Below the pieces are notes generated by a model. It had not been told where the DNA came from and made no database searches. It saw only the letters and a list, made by a program, of their open reading frames with translations. Source: an uncultured Chloroflexota bacterium (GTDB lineage Bacteria; Chloroflexota; Anaerolineae; Anaerolineales; Anaerolineaceae). Taken from it: 64,000 bases of DNA. The position numbers and the translations under genes were made by a program. The DNA lies in contig CADATZ010000006.1 of assembly GCA_902791025.1 (NCBI GenBank), forward strand, positions 95,692 through 159,691, in the 5' to 3' direction. The stretch's first letter is position 1. Each line of letters begins with the position of its first letter. Below, piece by piece: positions 33,786 through 41,751 of the stretch.

Positions 33786-34480
33786 TGATAAATGTTCTCC
33801 AATCGTTTTCTGCCAAGAAAGTACTTGGAATAAGTTGTCTGTCTGAGGTTCAAGCTTTCGAGCATTTGTCTAAGCCATCCGGGGAGGATATCATCAAATT
33901 TAATTTCCAGGATGTTCTGATGTTTTTCCTGTAATGGGAAGCGGATGTAAGACCCTTTGCTGAAGGCTGTGTAATCATATGCGGCGGAAATGTTCCGATC
34001 CAGTGTTATACGAATGTGTGTTATTGGTTCAACAAAAGCGGTTCGTTCATAGTCTATGACGACTTTCGGAGAAAAATAACGATTCATTACCAGAGTGCAG
34101 AATTCTTGTAAAAGTTTTTTATCCGTATTCCAGATGATATCACAGCAATCACCGAAAATCAAAGAGGAATATTCATCAGCGGATAATGAGCAGGACCTTT
34201 TGTTTCCTCGTCCGTATATTTTTTCTTTCTTTTCCAGATGCATGGTTTCAATGGAAGTGTCGTAATATCGGACTCTGAATTTGTAACGCATTCCATCACC
34301 GGATTCATTTCCCGCAGCACATGAATTTTTGTAGTCGTCAAAATAAAGGCTGTGAACCTGATAGGTTCCATTTTCTCTCGCGTGTATATCAGGAGTGAGG
34401 ATTCCGCTGAGTCTGGCACGGATCAACTCCAATTGGCCGTCAGTACATATGTATTTCCATTCACTTCGATACTGATTCAT
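33782..34480 (-). CDS. VTC-domain protein (polyphosphate polymerase-like)
   Basis: A 232-residue protein of the VTC/CYTH-like tunnel fold, related to the yeast Vtc4 polyphosphate polymerase. Visible elements are the opening ERK-like SEWKY, SLYFDD, KFRVRYYD, LEKKEK, VVIDYERTAF, ITLDRNI and LEIKFDD, which line the tunnel with basic and acidic residues. It is the first gene of the VTC-DUF4956-CotH unit. The true substrate in bacteria is not settled. Confidence 0.9.
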   Translation of the reverse strand: MNQYRSEWKYICTDGQLELIRARLSGILTPDIHARENGTYQVHSLYFDDYKNSCAAGNESGDGMRYKFRVRYYDTSIETMHLEKKEKIYGRGNKRSCSLSADEYSSLIFGDCCDIIWNTDKKLLQEFCTLVMNRYFSPKVVIDYERTAFVEPITHIRITLDRNISAAYDYTAFSKGSYIRFPLQEKHQNILEIKFDDILPGWLRQMLESLNLRQTTYSKYFLGRKRLENIYQ

Positions 34481-34856
34481 AATATCTGCTTAATTCCGAA
34501 TCTGTTCTGAAGATAATAGCTGAGTTTATTAATGTTATTATATATTAATCCTTAGTTCATTATAGTACAGAAACAAGATTGTTGAAGGGAAAAGCGAAAA
34601 GACGGGACAAATTAATTGTAAATCAAAATGATATCTATTTCAGGGTGAATAATCGATTACGAAAAAGCGGTGTTTAGATCCTGGAAAATAATAAACCGAA
34701 AAATATGAATTAATATGACAAAAAGTATCATGAAAACATGACTTATTTCAGTAAAAATGATGGAAATTCGATATAATTTTTTTGTATTTATAGATATATA
34801 TTGACGAAAAGGCGCTGCCTTTATCCTGATTTAGAATTTGCAGAGATTGGATAACG
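34481..34856. other. AT-rich divergent intergenic region
   Basis: About 376 bases between the VTC gene (-) and typA (+). It holds the VTC promoter (34559-34586). A plus-strand TATAAT at 34772-34777 and a TTGACG at 34801 are candidate typA promoter parts. No gene or RNA was recognised. Confidence 0.55.
34559..34586 (-). promoter_or_regulatory. Promoter of the VTC-DUF4956-CotH unit
   Basis: Minus strand TTCAAC (34581-34586), 16-base spacer, TATAAT (34559-34564). The leader would be about 70 bases. Confidence 0.6.
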
Positions 34857-36713
34857 ATGCTCAAAGAAAGAAAAGATATTCGGAATGTTGCCATCATCGC
34901 TCATGTTGATCATGGCAAAACAACACTGGTGGATCAGCTCCTGCGGCAGGCAAAAGTCTTCCGTGACAACCAGCAGGTCTCGGAACGCGTGATGGATTCC
35001 AATGACCTGGAACGGGAACGCGGAATCACGATCCTTTCCAAAAATACAGCTATCACCATACCGGACCCGAAAACCGGCGAGTTGGTAAAGATCAACATTG
35101 TAGACACCCCCGGGCATGCGGACTTCGGAGGTGAAGTCGAGCGTGTAATGAACATGGTTGACGGCGCACTGCTTCTGGTGGACGCGGCAGAAGGTCCAAT
35201 GGCACAGACTCGCTTCGTTTTGAAAAAGGCTCTGGCGATGGGCCACAAAGTCATTGTCGTAATCAACAAGATGGACCGCCGTGATGCCGATCCGGATACC
35301 ACGCTCAATAAAACCTTTGACCTTTTTGTTGAATTAGGCGCAAATGATGAACAATGCGATTTCCCGATCGTTTATGCCAATGGGATCGAAGGCAGAGCCG
35401 GTCTGACAACCGATCTGGGACCAAATCTTCAGCCCCTTTTTGATGTGATTCTTGAGAACATCAAAGGACCTGAGGTTGATGCGGATGAACCTTTCCAGAT
35501 GCTGGTTACCAATATCGCTTATGACGATTACCGCGGTCTTTCCGCTATCGGACGCATCAACCGCGGTGTGGTCCATGTGGGTGACACCCTTGCCCGTCTG
35601 ATTCCCGATGGCACAGTCGAACGACAGGTAGCCCGCTATCTTTATACGTACAATGGCCTGAATAAGGTCGAAACAAAAGAAGTATCCGCGGGAGATATCA
35701 TTGTGATGGCCGGCCTGGAAGGTATTTCCATCGGAGATACCCTTACCGATCCGGAACATCAGGATGCTCTGCCCGCCATTTATGTGGAAGAGCCGACAGT
35801 GAAAATGACCTTCGGCGTTAATACCTCACCTTTCGCCGGGAATGAAGGTAAATACGGAACGTCCCGCAATCTGCGCAAGCGTCTTTACGATGAACTCCGC
35901 AACAATGTCGCGCTTCGTGTGGAAGATACCGACAGCGCGGATCAGTTCGTGGTCTCCGGACGCGGCGAACTGCATCTGGCGATCCTGATCGAAACCATGC
36001 GCCGTGAAGGCTTTGAATTCCAGGTCTCCCGCCCGGAGGTGATTTTCCTCAAGGGTGTGAACGGTGAAACACTGGAGCCTTATGAGGAAGTGGATATCGA
36101 TACCAGCCCGGATACCGTTGGTACGGTCGTAGAAATGCTGGGCGGACGCAAAGGCCGTATGCAGAACATGGTCGACAACAACGATGGTTCCACGCATTTG
36201 AGCTATGTGGTTCCGACCCGCGGTCTGTTGGGATTCCGCTATCAGTTTCTGACAGCCACGCACGGGATGGGCGTCATGAATGAAAACTTCCTGGAATACG
36301 CTCCCTATGCCGGTCCGATCCAGGGCCGTGCCACCAATTCCATCGTGGCCTGGGAGAACGGGACTACCTCAACTTACGGGCTGAAGAATGCTGAAGAACG
36401 CGGTATACTTTTCATAGGTCCCGGTGTAGATGTCTATGAAGGGATGGTTGTCGGTGAGTCTATGCGTGACAGCGATCTGACGGTCAATGTTTGCAAAAAG
36501 AAGCACCTGACCAATATGCGACAGTCTAACAAGGATATTGAGGTGCGCCTGAATGGGATCCGTCAGATGAGCCTGGATGAAGCGATTGAATACCTGGCCG
36601 AAGATGAACTGTTAGAAATCACACCACAGAATTTCCGCATTCGCAAAAAGATTCTCGATACCGAGGAACGCGGTAAAGCCCAACACAAAACAAAAATGGA
36701 ATTGGTGGGATAA
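34857..36713 (+). CDS. typA: Translational GTPase TypA/BipA
   Basis: A 618-residue ribosome-associated GTPase. G motifs are AHVDHGKTT, the switch block [27 protein letters not shown] and NKMD. EF-G-like domains and the BipA-specific C-terminus ([19 protein letters not shown]) follow. Length is normal. It is needed for ribosome assembly or translation under stress and cold in many bacteria. Confidence 0.97.
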   Translation: MLKERKDIRNVAIIAHVDHGKTTLVDQLLRQAKVFRDNQQVSERVMDSNDLERERGITILSKNTAITIPDPKTGELVKINIVDTPGHADFGGEVERVMNMVDGALLLVDAAEGPMAQTRFVLKKALAMGHKVIVVINKMDRRDADPDTTLNKTFDLFVELGANDEQCDFPIVYANGIEGRAGLTTDLGPNLQPLFDVILENIKGPEVDADEPFQMLVTNIAYDDYRGLSAIGRINRGVVHVGDTLARLIPDGTVERQVARYLYTYNGLNKVETKEVSAGDIIVMAGLEGISIGDTLTDPEHQDALPAIYVEEPTVKMTFGVNTSPFAGNEGKYGTSRNLRKRLYDELRNNVALRVEDTDSADQFVVSGRGELHLAILIETMRREGFEFQVSRPEVIFLKGVNGETLEPYEEVDIDTSPDTVGTVVEMLGGRKGRMQNMVDNNDGSTHLSYVVPTRGLLGFRYQFLTATHGMGVMNENFLEYAPYAGPIQGRATNSIVAWENGTTSTYGLKNAEERGILFIGPGVDVYEGMVVGESMRDSDLTVNVCKKKHLTNMRQSNKDIEVRLNGIRQMSLDEAIEYLAEDELLEITPQNFRIRKKILDTEERGKAQHKTKMELVG

Positions 36714-36766
36714 TTTATCTGAATCTATTAACGTTTTTCGTTATCATATGATCCAAGGAGGAATGG

Positions 36767-38308
36767 ATGGGGGCCAAGTGGCTGAAAAACGCTGTATTTT
36801 ATGAAATTTATCCGCAATCGTTCTGTGACTCGAACGGCGACGGAATCGGGGATATCAACGGGATCATCTCGAAACTGGATTACATCAAGGATCTGGGCTG
36901 CAACGCTTTGTGGATCAATCCCTGTTATGACTCTCCGTTCAAGGATGCCGGTTATGATGTGCGGGACTACAAAAAAGTAGCACCACGCTATGGGACAAAT
37001 GAAGACCTTTATCGTTTGTTCGATGAGGCTCACAAAAAGGGGATCCATGTACTGCTGGATCTGGTTCCCGGTCATACATCGGAAGAACATGCCTGGTTCC
37101 GAGAGAGCCAGAAGGCGGAGCGGAACGAATACAGTGACCGTTATATCTGGACAGATTTCTGGCTGCACGGCGCTGCCGGAATGCCCTATATTGGGGGGGA
37201 ATCCGAACGGAACGCCTGTTATGTACTGAACTTCTTCAAGTGCCAGCCGGCTTTGAATTACGGTTTTCTGCATCCGACGGAATCCTGGCAGTTTTCCATG
37301 AATCACCCGGTTGCCCTGCAGACACGGGAAGCGATAAAAGACGTGATGCGGTTCTGGCTTTCCCATGGCTGTGATGGTTTCCGCGTGGATATGGCGAATT
37401 CTCTCGTAAAAGGTGATGATGAAAAGAAATCCGGAACCAGTATGATTTGGCGAGATGTGCGCCGGATGCTGGATCTGGAATTTCCGGATGCTGCAATGGT
37501 TTCCGAATGGAGTAATCCGAAGCAGGCGCTGCGTGCCGGTTTTGACATGGATTTCTATCTGAATTACGGTGGAATCAACGGTTACTGCACACTGATGCGC
37601 GATTATTACGACAATGAACATGATGCCAGTTATTTCAAGAAAGATGCCGGCGGCAATATCAACCGCTTCCTCGGGCAATATCTGGACTGGTATGAAGACA
37701 CGAAGGAACTTGGCTATATTTCCCTGCTCACCTGTAACCATGATACCACTCGCGCCCGTGCGAACCTTGAACCGAATGAATTGAAACTGGCTTATGCCTT
37801 TATCTTCACCATGCCGGGTGTCCCTTTCCTCTATTACGGGGATGAGATCGGTATGCGCTTCCTGGATGTGCCGACGAAGGAAGGTGGCTATACACGAACA
37901 GGGTCCCGCACTCCGATGCAGTGGAACCATGAGAAAAATCTTGGCTTTTCGACGGCAGATCCTGATAAGATCTATCTGCCGGTCGATTCGGCGGAAGATG
38001 CTCCGACGGTTGCGGATCAAATGGCGGATCCGGATTCCCTGCTAAATACGGTGAAGGCTGTTCTGGCACTGCGCCAGAAAGAAGAAGATCTGCAGGCGGA
38101 TGCTGAATTTAGTGTGGTGTGTTCCGAACCGGGGAAGCCTTTTGTTTACCGCCGCGGACATCTGCTGCTGGCAGTTAATCCTACCGGCCAAGAATTATCA
38201 CTGGAAATTCCTTCCGGCAAGCGGATGAATATCTTCCGCATCGGGAAGGGTGAATTTCACCATGGCAAATTGATCATGGGCCCTCAGTCATTCCTGGTGG
38301 TACGGTAA
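36767..38308 (+). CDS. Glycoside hydrolase family 13 enzyme (alpha-glucosidase-like)
   Basis: A 513-residue cytoplasmic enzyme; no signal peptide. The GH13 conserved regions are DLVPGHTS, GFRVDMANS with the nucleophile Asp, MVSEWSN with the acid Glu and TCNHDTTR with the third Asp. The opening AVFYEIYPQSFCDSNGDGIGD matches oligo-alpha-glucosidases and trehalose-synthase-like proteins. It has a short beta-sandwich C-terminal domain. AAGGAGG stands 5 bases before the ATG. It lies 53 bases after typA and may share readthrough. The exact sugar is not determined. Confidence 0.93.
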   Translation: MGAKWLKNAVFYEIYPQSFCDSNGDGIGDINGIISKLDYIKDLGCNALWINPCYDSPFKDAGYDVRDYKKVAPRYGTNEDLYRLFDEAHKKGIHVLLDLVPGHTSEEHAWFRESQKAERNEYSDRYIWTDFWLHGAAGMPYIGGESERNACYVLNFFKCQPALNYGFLHPTESWQFSMNHPVALQTREAIKDVMRFWLSHGCDGFRVDMANSLVKGDDEKKSGTSMIWRDVRRMLDLEFPDAAMVSEWSNPKQALRAGFDMDFYLNYGGINGYCTLMRDYYDNEHDASYFKKDAGGNINRFLGQYLDWYEDTKELGYISLLTCNHDTTRARANLEPNELKLAYAFIFTMPGVPFLYYGDEIGMRFLDVPTKEGGYTRTGSRTPMQWNHEKNLGFSTADPDKIYLPVDSAEDAPTVADQMADPDSLLNTVKAVLALRQKEEDLQADAEFSVVCSEPGKPFVYRRGHLLLAVNPTGQELSLEIPSGKRMNIFRIGKGEFHHGKLIMGPQSFLVVR

Positions 38309-38318
38309 TTATAGATTT

Positions 38319-38388
38319 AGAGATAAGAGTTCAGAGATGGATGACCGATTCACGGTCCTTCTTGATCTGAATTCTTATCTCTTTTTTT
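38319..38388 (+). terminator. Long-stem terminator
   Basis: A 17-bp stem (38319-38335 with 38366-38382, one G-T pair) is followed by seven T. Its 30-base loop contains a small ACCG/CGGT hairpin. Confidence 0.92.
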
Positions 38389-38396
38389 ATTTCCAA

Positions 38397-39431
38397 TTAT
38401 TTTACTTTCGTAAAACGTTTTACCTGATTCCTGATCTTCGCGACGGTTGAGGTGTCATTGGGTTTGGAAGGCAGATTGGCTTCGGTGAACTTGCGGACGG
38501 TGTTCCAATAGGTTTCGTAGCTGGCAAACATCGAATAACCGTGTGAAGCTTCCGGAATGATCAGGATATCCTTGACACAGTCGGCCGCTTCGAAAAGCTC
38601 GTAACACATTTCAACAGGGAAGAGCTCGTCCCGTTCCCCATGAATAAAAAGTGTCGGTGTATGGCTTCGGCAGACCTGGTTCACAGCGGAAGCCTCCATG
38701 AAGGAGTATCCGGCGCGCAGATATGTTATCAGACTTGCGGAGAAGGTAAGCAGACCTGCGGGCAGGCTGCGCTTCCCGATCAGATAATTACTGAGGTCGG
38801 TGAGCCGTGAATAAGCACTGTCTGCGATGACGCAGCGGACGTTAGTGGGCAGATTGTCCTCACCGGAGGCCATCAGGACGGCATCCGCACCGGTAGAAAC
38901 GCCCAGCAGAACGATATCCGCCTTGGGTTGATCCGCACTGATCAGGCGGCACCATTTGACGATGTCCATGCGGTCCGCCCAGCCCAAACCGTAGTAATTA
39001 CCGCCGGAGCGTCCGCAGCCGCGGCATTCCGGGAGCATCACATTGAATCCGGCTTCGTAAAATGGTTTTGCAAAAGGAAACATGGAAGAGGCCGACTGCC
39101 TGTAGCCGTGTACCGCGATCATCCAGCGCTGCGTGGGCTTGGGCTGTTCGAAGCAATATGCGTTCAGAGACGTTCCGTCATAGGCACGGGTCTGCCGCTG
39201 AGAAATGGTGGTCTTTTCAGCCCAGGCGACAGTTTCTTCTGAAAGATCCATGCGGAAAAATTCACCTGCGGTTATGGAATCGAACTGGTTTTTGATGGGT
39301 CCGAATACATACCGCGGATTTCTGTTGATTATATAGTCATAGAGAATGTTCCCGGCGGCAGCCATAAAACCGAATCCTGCCGCGGAAATCGTCAATGCAG
39401 TTTTGATTTTGTCATCCCAATCACGTCCCAT
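38397..39431 (-). CDS. Alpha/beta hydrolase, membrane-anchored
   Basis: A 344-residue protein with an N-terminal hydrophobic segment (about 13-33) and an alpha/beta-hydrolase domain. The oxyanion loop is AVHGYRQS, the nucleophile lies in GVSTG, the acid is the Asp in HGERDELFP and the base the His in EASHGYS. The start at 39431 is used because GGAG is inside the previous in-frame ATG region. Related to the YqkD/BAAT-like serine hydrolases; substrate unknown. Confidence 0.88.
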   Translation of the reverse strand: MGRDWDDKIKTALTISAAGFGFMAAAGNILYDYIINRNPRYVFGPIKNQFDSITAGEFFRMDLSEETVAWAEKTTISQRQTRAYDGTSLNAYCFEQPKPTQRWMIAVHGYRQSASSMFPFAKPFYEAGFNVMLPECRGCGRSGGNYYGLGWADRMDIVKWCRLISADQPKADIVLLGVSTGADAVLMASGEDNLPTNVRCVIADSAYSRLTDLSNYLIGKRSLPAGLLTFSASLITYLRAGYSFMEASAVNQVCRSHTPTLFIHGERDELFPVEMCYELFEAADCVKDILIIPEASHGYSMFASYETYWNTVRKFTEANLPSKPNDTSTVAKIRNQVKRFTKVK

Positions 39432-39695
39432 GATAATCTCCAATCATATTCAACTTAAGTATAATGCAGATTTCATTTATAATCAATTTCGGCTTGTGGG
39501 TTGGTGAGTTTTTGTCCCGGAGTCTGTCCTGAATCCATACTATCACATTTTATAATGAAATTTCGGGAAAACCTCGAAAGATTAAAAAACTGTGGTAGAA
39601 TAATTTTTTGTTGGTTGGGAAACCAGCAAACTCGAGAGAAATATATTTGCAGCTGAAACAATGCTGACCAAAGATACGAAAGGAATTGAGCAAAA

Positions 39696-39881
39696 ATGGC
39701 AAAATGTGAAGTATGCGGCAAAGCGACAACTTTCGGTCACGCCCGAAGTTTTTCACAGCGCGCGACGAACCGGGCATTCCATCCGAATCTTCAGCGTGTG
39801 ACCGTTTATGTAGACGGCAAACCGGTGAAAAAGACATTGTGCGCCAAGTGCATCCGTACTCTGGCGAAGACTGCAAAATAA
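39696..39881 (+). CDS. rpmB: 50S ribosomal protein L28
   Basis: A 61-residue large-subunit protein. It has two CxxC pairs (C4-EV-C7 and C49-AK-C52), the zinc-binding form, and the family core RSFSQRATNRAFHPNLQRVTVY. The short length and RSFSQRATNR block are like those of Anaerolineae. It stands alone with a strong terminator. Confidence 0.96.
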   Translation: MAKCEVCGKATTFGHARSFSQRATNRAFHPNLQRVTVYVDGKPVKKTLCAKCIRTLAKTAK

Positions 39882-39895
39882 GTCAGTAATTTAGT

Positions 39896-39935
39896 AAAAG
39901 CGAAAAGCTCCGGATTCCCGGAGCTTTTCGCTTTT
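39896..39935 (+). terminator. Strong rho-independent terminator of rpmB
   Basis: An 18-bp perfect stem (39896-39913 with 39918-39935), a 4-base loop, with A on the left edge and T on the right. It can act on both strands. Confidence 0.95.
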
Positions 39936-39936
39936 A

Positions 39937-40013
39937 CAGATGTCAGATTTTAGATATTAGACAATAGACATCAGACATTTGACTTTAGACTTTAGATGTC
40001 TGATAGCAGATGG
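39937..40013 (+). repeat. Degenerate heptamer array, purine-rich arm
   Basis: Eleven 7-bp units with consensus TAGACAT (variants TAGATAT, CAGACAT, TTGACTT), starting directly after the rpmB terminator. The last unit forms one side of the next hairpin. Confidence 0.9.
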
Positions 40014-40040
40014 TAAAAACGATTATGTTTTTCCATCTGC
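40006..40040. terminator. Hairpin in the centre of a composite heptamer element
   Basis: GCAGATGG with AAAAAC on the left pairs with GTTTTT and CCATCTGC on the right, one T bulged. It has the form of a terminator for the PHP gene on the minus strand. Confidence 0.75.
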
Positions 40041-40081
40041 TAACCCCTAACCCCTAATCCCTAACTCCTAATCCCTGACAT
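40040..40081 (-). repeat. Degenerate heptamer array at the PHP gene stop
   Basis: Six 7-bp units on the plus strand (CTAACCC, CTAACCC, CTAATCC, CTAACTC, CTAATCC, CTGACAT). They encode the last residues (VRD) and the TAG stop at 40068-40070. Confidence 0.88.
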
Positions 40082-40742
40082 ACAACCTGTAATTCCCGGA
40101 ACGGATCAGTTCGGCATATTCAAAAGAATCCCGAACGCGGTGGTCGGTGATGATCCCCGCGCGGCAGCGGTCGGTGACCTGGTGCATGTCGGACCCCGCC
40201 TGGATAAAATACTCCGGATGCCGCTTGTAAAGTTCTTCAGCCCTTTCGGTCCAGTTGTTATGCCGCGGGTTGGTATTGACCAGTTCAATGCCGTGCACAG
40301 CGTCTTCGAAAACGGTGAGATTGCCGTCCCGGTAAGGGTGGGCATGCATAACCAGGACCTCATCGTGATATTTGGTGAAGAATTCCCTTGCGGTCTGGCA
40401 GATGACGTAAGGATGCGCGCGCAGCCAGGCCTCATCGATGTTGTAGACGAGGTAGTCATTATTGTTGTCGGTGAAGCGCATCTCGGAGCCGAAAATGACA
40501 TCGAAACCGATCTCATCCCCCCGTTTTTTTGCAGCCCGATATCCAGCCATGTACAGGTCAATGACATGATCCCAGTCGTGGTCCTGATCTGCTTTATTGA
40601 GAAATTCCTGATGAAGGTGATCGGTGATGACGAGTCCGGCATAACCGTTCGCGGCATAATAATCCACAGTTTCCGCGGCTGGAATTTTGCCGCAGGGACT
40701 GGTTTCCAATGTATGTATGTGTGTATCGTATTTGTATTCCAT
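40068..40742 (-). CDS. PHP-domain metal-dependent phosphoesterase
   Basis: A 224-residue protein with the PHP motifs in order: DTHIHT, ITDHLH, GSEM, HAHP and GSDMHQ. These histidines and acids bind three metals. Relatives include histidinol-phosphate phosphatase and polymerase-associated phosphoesterases; the substrate is not determined. The start at 40742 is set by the family opening. No Shine-Dalgarno sequence is seen, and TAAAAT lies just upstream, so a very short leader is possible. Its C-terminus is supplied by a heptamer array. Confidence 0.88.
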   Translation of the reverse strand: MEYKYDTHIHTLETSPCGKIPAAETVDYYAANGYAGLVITDHLHQEFLNKADQDHDWDHVIDLYMAGYRAAKKRGDEIGFDVIFGSEMRFTDNNNDYLVYNIDEAWLRAHPYVICQTAREFFTKYHDEVLVMHAHPYRDGNLTVFEDAVHGIELVNTNPRHNNWTERAEELYKRHPEYFIQAGSDMHQVTDRCRAGIITDHRVRDSFEYAELIRSGNYRLYVRD

Positions 40743-40962
40743 AATATTGGATTTTACCCAAAACCGTTGGGAAAAATTTGGGAGATGTGACAATTGTTTA
40801 GTGGGCAGTGGTCGTGTTTTCTTTATTTTTCGGGTGTCATATTTTTCCTATAGCTTTCTTCGCAGGCGTGAAACTTGGATAAAATATATACGATAAACCT
40901 GACATTGGTCATGTACAGTTTATGACATTTCAATCATTTATCATGGAGTAGGGTTTTTCTGT

Positions 40963-41586
40963 ATGCTTGTTCGTGAAAGAATGATTTCGCCCGGAAAACG
41001 GCTTTCCGCTAATCTTCCGATTACTTCTGCCATTGGAGAATTTGAAAAAGTCAGCAGTTCCTGGCTGCCTGTCGTTGATGATGGAGGCACGCTGGTTGGT
41101 TTGCTTACCTGGTCCGATGTTCGCAAGGCTCAGAGCATGCTCTCGGCTGGGAAAAAGGATTCCAAGGATGAGCTGCTGGTTCAGGACTTCATGACGACAC
41201 GGTTCCTGTTCGTGACAGAAAAAACGCCAATCGAAGAAGCGGTGCGGATCATGATCGACTATGACATTCCTGAGCTCCCTGTGGTGAAAGACGGCTATTT
41301 CTCCGGCATTATTTCCGACAAAACCATGCTTCGTGTCCTCATGGAGATCACCGGCGCCCGGCGTCAGGGAGTCCGGCTGATGGTGAAGCTGGAGAACAAG
41401 TCCGGCAAGCTGCTGGAGCTGCTCCAGATGATCAGAGATCTGGGCGGTTCGATCGAAGGTCTGTGTACCTATAGCGGTCAGGAAAACGAATATTCCATCG
41501 CCACGATGCGGGTAGAAGACGCCGATAAATATTCCCTCAAGCAGGGCCTTAACAACCTGAACGTAGAAGTCCTGGATATTCGTTAG
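40963..41586 (+). CDS. CBS-pair protein with C-terminal ACT domain (AcuB-like)
   Basis: A 207-residue cytoplasmic sensor. Two CBS motifs (residues 1-60 and 75-130) show LPVVDDGGTLVGLLTWSDV and LPVVKDGYFSGIISDKTML, the latter typical of an adenosine-ligand cleft. An ACT domain (about 138-205) follows. The architecture is that of AcuB-like proteins, which sense nucleotides and amino acids. The target is unknown. The TAG stop is followed after 7 bases by a heptamer array. Confidence 0.9.
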   Translation: MLVRERMISPGKRLSANLPITSAIGEFEKVSSSWLPVVDDGGTLVGLLTWSDVRKAQSMLSAGKKDSKDELLVQDFMTTRFLFVTEKTPIEEAVRIMIDYDIPELPVVKDGYFSGIISDKTMLRVLMEITGARRQGVRLMVKLENKSGKLLELLQMIRDLGGSIEGLCTYSGQENEYSIATMRVEDADKYSLKQGLNNLNVEVLDIR

Positions 41587-41593
41587 TGAGTGG

Positions 41594-41642
41594 GAAGTTA
41601 GAAGTTGGAAGTTAGAAGTTAGTAGTTATAAGTTAGAAGATT
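41594..41642 (+). repeat. Degenerate heptamer array after the CBS-ACT gene
   Basis: Seven 7-bp units, GAAGTTA with variants GAAGTTG, GTAGTTA, TAAGTTA. It is the same unit type as the array at yggS (10849-10883), in the same orientation relative to the gene. Confidence 0.9.
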
Positions 41643-41662
41643 TTCTTCGATGAAGCTTTTCC

Positions 41663-41689
41663 GGGATGCCAATTTTACGGCATCCTTTT
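41663..41689 (+). terminator. Terminator between two heptamer arrays
   Basis: Stem GGATGCC/GGCATCC with an 8-base loop, followed by TTTT. It lies exactly between the CBS array and the dinG array. Confidence 0.85.
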
Positions 41690-41695
41690 CTTATT

Positions 41696-41751
41696 CTGAC
41701 TCCTGACTCCTGACCACTGACCACTGACTACTGACCACTGCCCACTAACTC
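41696..41751 (-). repeat. Degenerate heptamer array at the dinG stop
   Basis: Eight 7-bp units (CTGACTC, CTGACCA, CTGACTA, CTGCCCA, CTAACTC on the plus strand). The dinG TAG stop at 41745-41747 lies in the last unit. Confidence 0.9.
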
